From NCBI GenBank assembly GCA_002471255.1, contig DKPP01000012.1, forward strand, positions 62,001 through 126,000: a DNA stretch of 64,000 bases, given 5' to 3'. Shown here piece after piece: positions 63,292 to 64,000 of this stretch (the first letter of the stretch is position 1; the number at the start of each line of letters is the position of its first letter). Below the pieces are notes generated by a model. It was not told the origin of the DNA, did no database searches, and was given only the letters and a program-made list of their open reading frames with translations. The position numbers were made by a program, and so were the translations under genes. Source of the DNA: Akkermansiaceae bacterium UBA7331. Its GTDB lineage: Bacteria; Verrucomicrobiota; Verrucomicrobiia; Verrucomicrobiales; Akkermansiaceae.

Positions 63292-63543
63292 ATGGCCAAG
63301 CAAGCAAAAAAGAAACTCAGTTTTGAGGAGGCTATCAATCGATTGGAAGAAATCATCCAATTAACTGATGCTCCTGTCACTCAGTTAGAAGAAATGATCG
63401 CTCTAGCTGAGGAAGGCAATGAGCTGTTGCGTTATTGCCGTTCCATTATCGAACAGGCTGAATTACGCATCGAAACATTAAAACAACCGGTCACCTCTTC
63501 CACGGAACAATCGACGATTGATCATGAGTTCACACTTTCATAA
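63292..63543 (+). CDS. xseB: exodeoxyribonuclease VII small subunit
   Basis: 83 residues. The XseB pattern is visible: LSFEEAINRLEEIIQLTDAPVTQLEEMIALAEEGNELLRYC. It forms a helical subunit with XseA, encoded elsewhere. Its stop codon lies 20 bases inside the start of dxs. Confidence 0.93.
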   Translation: MAKQAKKKLSFEEAINRLEEIIQLTDAPVTQLEEMIALAEEGNELLRYCRSIIEQAELRIETLKQPVTSSTEQSTIDHEFTLS

Positions 63544-64000
63544 GCTCCCGCCTTTATTATCTCAAATTAAGAATCATCAAGACCTACTTGACATTCCTGA
63601 TGCGAAACTCGGTCAACTGGCCGAAGAAATACGAGAAACACTTATTCAAAGCTTGTCCGTCACCGGTGGACACTTAGGCCCTAACCTAGGTGTGGTAGAA
63701 TTAAGCATTGCCCTACATCGTGTCTTTGAAACACCAACGGATAAGATTCTTTTTGATGTTTCTCATCAGGCCTATATTCATAAATTACTTACCGGTCGTG
63801 CCGAAGCATTTCATTCCATTCGACAGCACGAAGGATTATCCGGTTTTATGAAACGAAGTGAGTCCGAGCATGATGCCTTTGGCGCAGGACATGCAGGGAC
63901 AGCTTTATCCGCAGCATTAGGCATTTGTAAAGCTAGAGATTTAAAGCAAGAGGACTTTAATGTTATTGCCGTGGCAGGTGATGCTGCTTTTACATGTGGT
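63524..64000 (+). CDS. dxs: 1-deoxy-D-xylulose-5-phosphate synthase (partial, runs off the window)
   Basis: First enzyme of the MEP isoprenoid pathway, thiamine-diphosphate dependent. The first 159 residues are visible: HLGPNLGVVELSIALHRVFETP, DVSHQAYIHKLLTGR, GLSGFMKRSESEHDAFGAGHAGTALSAALG, ending VAGDAAFTCG. In the usual Dxs the last stretch reads GDGA...TGG; here the Gly after the Asp is Ala. The start overlaps the end of xseB by 20 bases, which is typical of this pair. The gene continues beyond the window. Confidence 0.93.
   Translation, partial: MSSHFHKLPPLLSQIKNHQDLLDIPDAKLGQLAEEIRETLIQSLSVTGGHLGPNLGVVELSIALHRVFETPTDKILFDVSHQAYIHKLLTGRAEAFHSIRQHEGLSGFMKRSESEHDAFGAGHAGTALSAALGICKARDLKQEDFNVIAVAGDAAFTCG

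Overview
The window reads as a chromosomal segment of a moderately AT-rich Gram-negative bacterium, most likely a member of the Verrucomicrobiota (PVC superphylum) living on host mucus. The Gram-negative envelope is shown by an LptF/LptG permease, an AsmA-like protein, lipoproteins and a C-terminal autotransporter beta-barrel. The PVC hint comes from a DUF1573 protein, an SHD1-like domain at the end of a secreted SGNH protein, and the overall gene mix. The taxonomic assignment is inference; there is no rRNA gene in the window to settle it.

Layout. 1-9.1 kb (+): end of ileS, lspA, a DUF1573 protein, a rhodanese-like protein, sufS, a membrane pseudokinase, an LptF/G permease, der and an orphan OppD-type ATPase. 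9.1-13 kb (-): a large AsmA/TamB-like protein and a DUF2062 protein. 13.1 kb: tlyA. 13.9-17.2 kb: a very AT-rich accessory patch with small unknown secreted or membrane proteins. 17.2-22.6 kb: a type II secretion/type IV pilus-like cluster (two tandem ATPases, GspF, GspG). 22.7-24.2 kb: two related lipoproteins. 24.4-34.7 kb: a mucin/sialoglycan island with an SGNH-esterase autotransporter, a sialate-esterase-like SGNH hydrolase, a GH33 sialidase and a third SGNH protein. 34.8-46.2 kb: housekeeping genes (metG, menD, rpsF, hisH-hisB, bioD, cdaA with a tiny CdaR-like partner, two M28 peptidases, gatB). 46.2-56.4 kb (-): the str-S10-spc ribosomal cluster, read from rpsL at 56.4 kb to rplN at 46.9 kb, with a secreted coiled-coil protein inserted between rpsS and rplV and a terminator straight after rplN. 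56.7-58.7 kb (-): gpmI and a thioesterase. 58.8-64 kb (+): an NtrB/NtrC-type two-component pair, a GT-C-like membrane protein, xseB and the start of dxs.

How it works together. The 24-35 kb island looks like a sialoglycan harvesting unit: SGNH esterases could remove O-acetyl groups so that the sialidase can release sialic acid, and one esterase is tethered to the cell surface by its own beta-barrel. The secretion genes just upstream may export other surface enzymes. The cdaA operon makes cyclic di-AMP.

Outside the ribosomal operon most genes lack a clear Shine-Dalgarno sequence. Several have a recognisable -35/-10 promoter that ends only about 8-13 nt before the ATG, so short-leader or leaderless transcripts may be common here. 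No tRNA, CRISPR array, insertion sequence or prophage was recognised.
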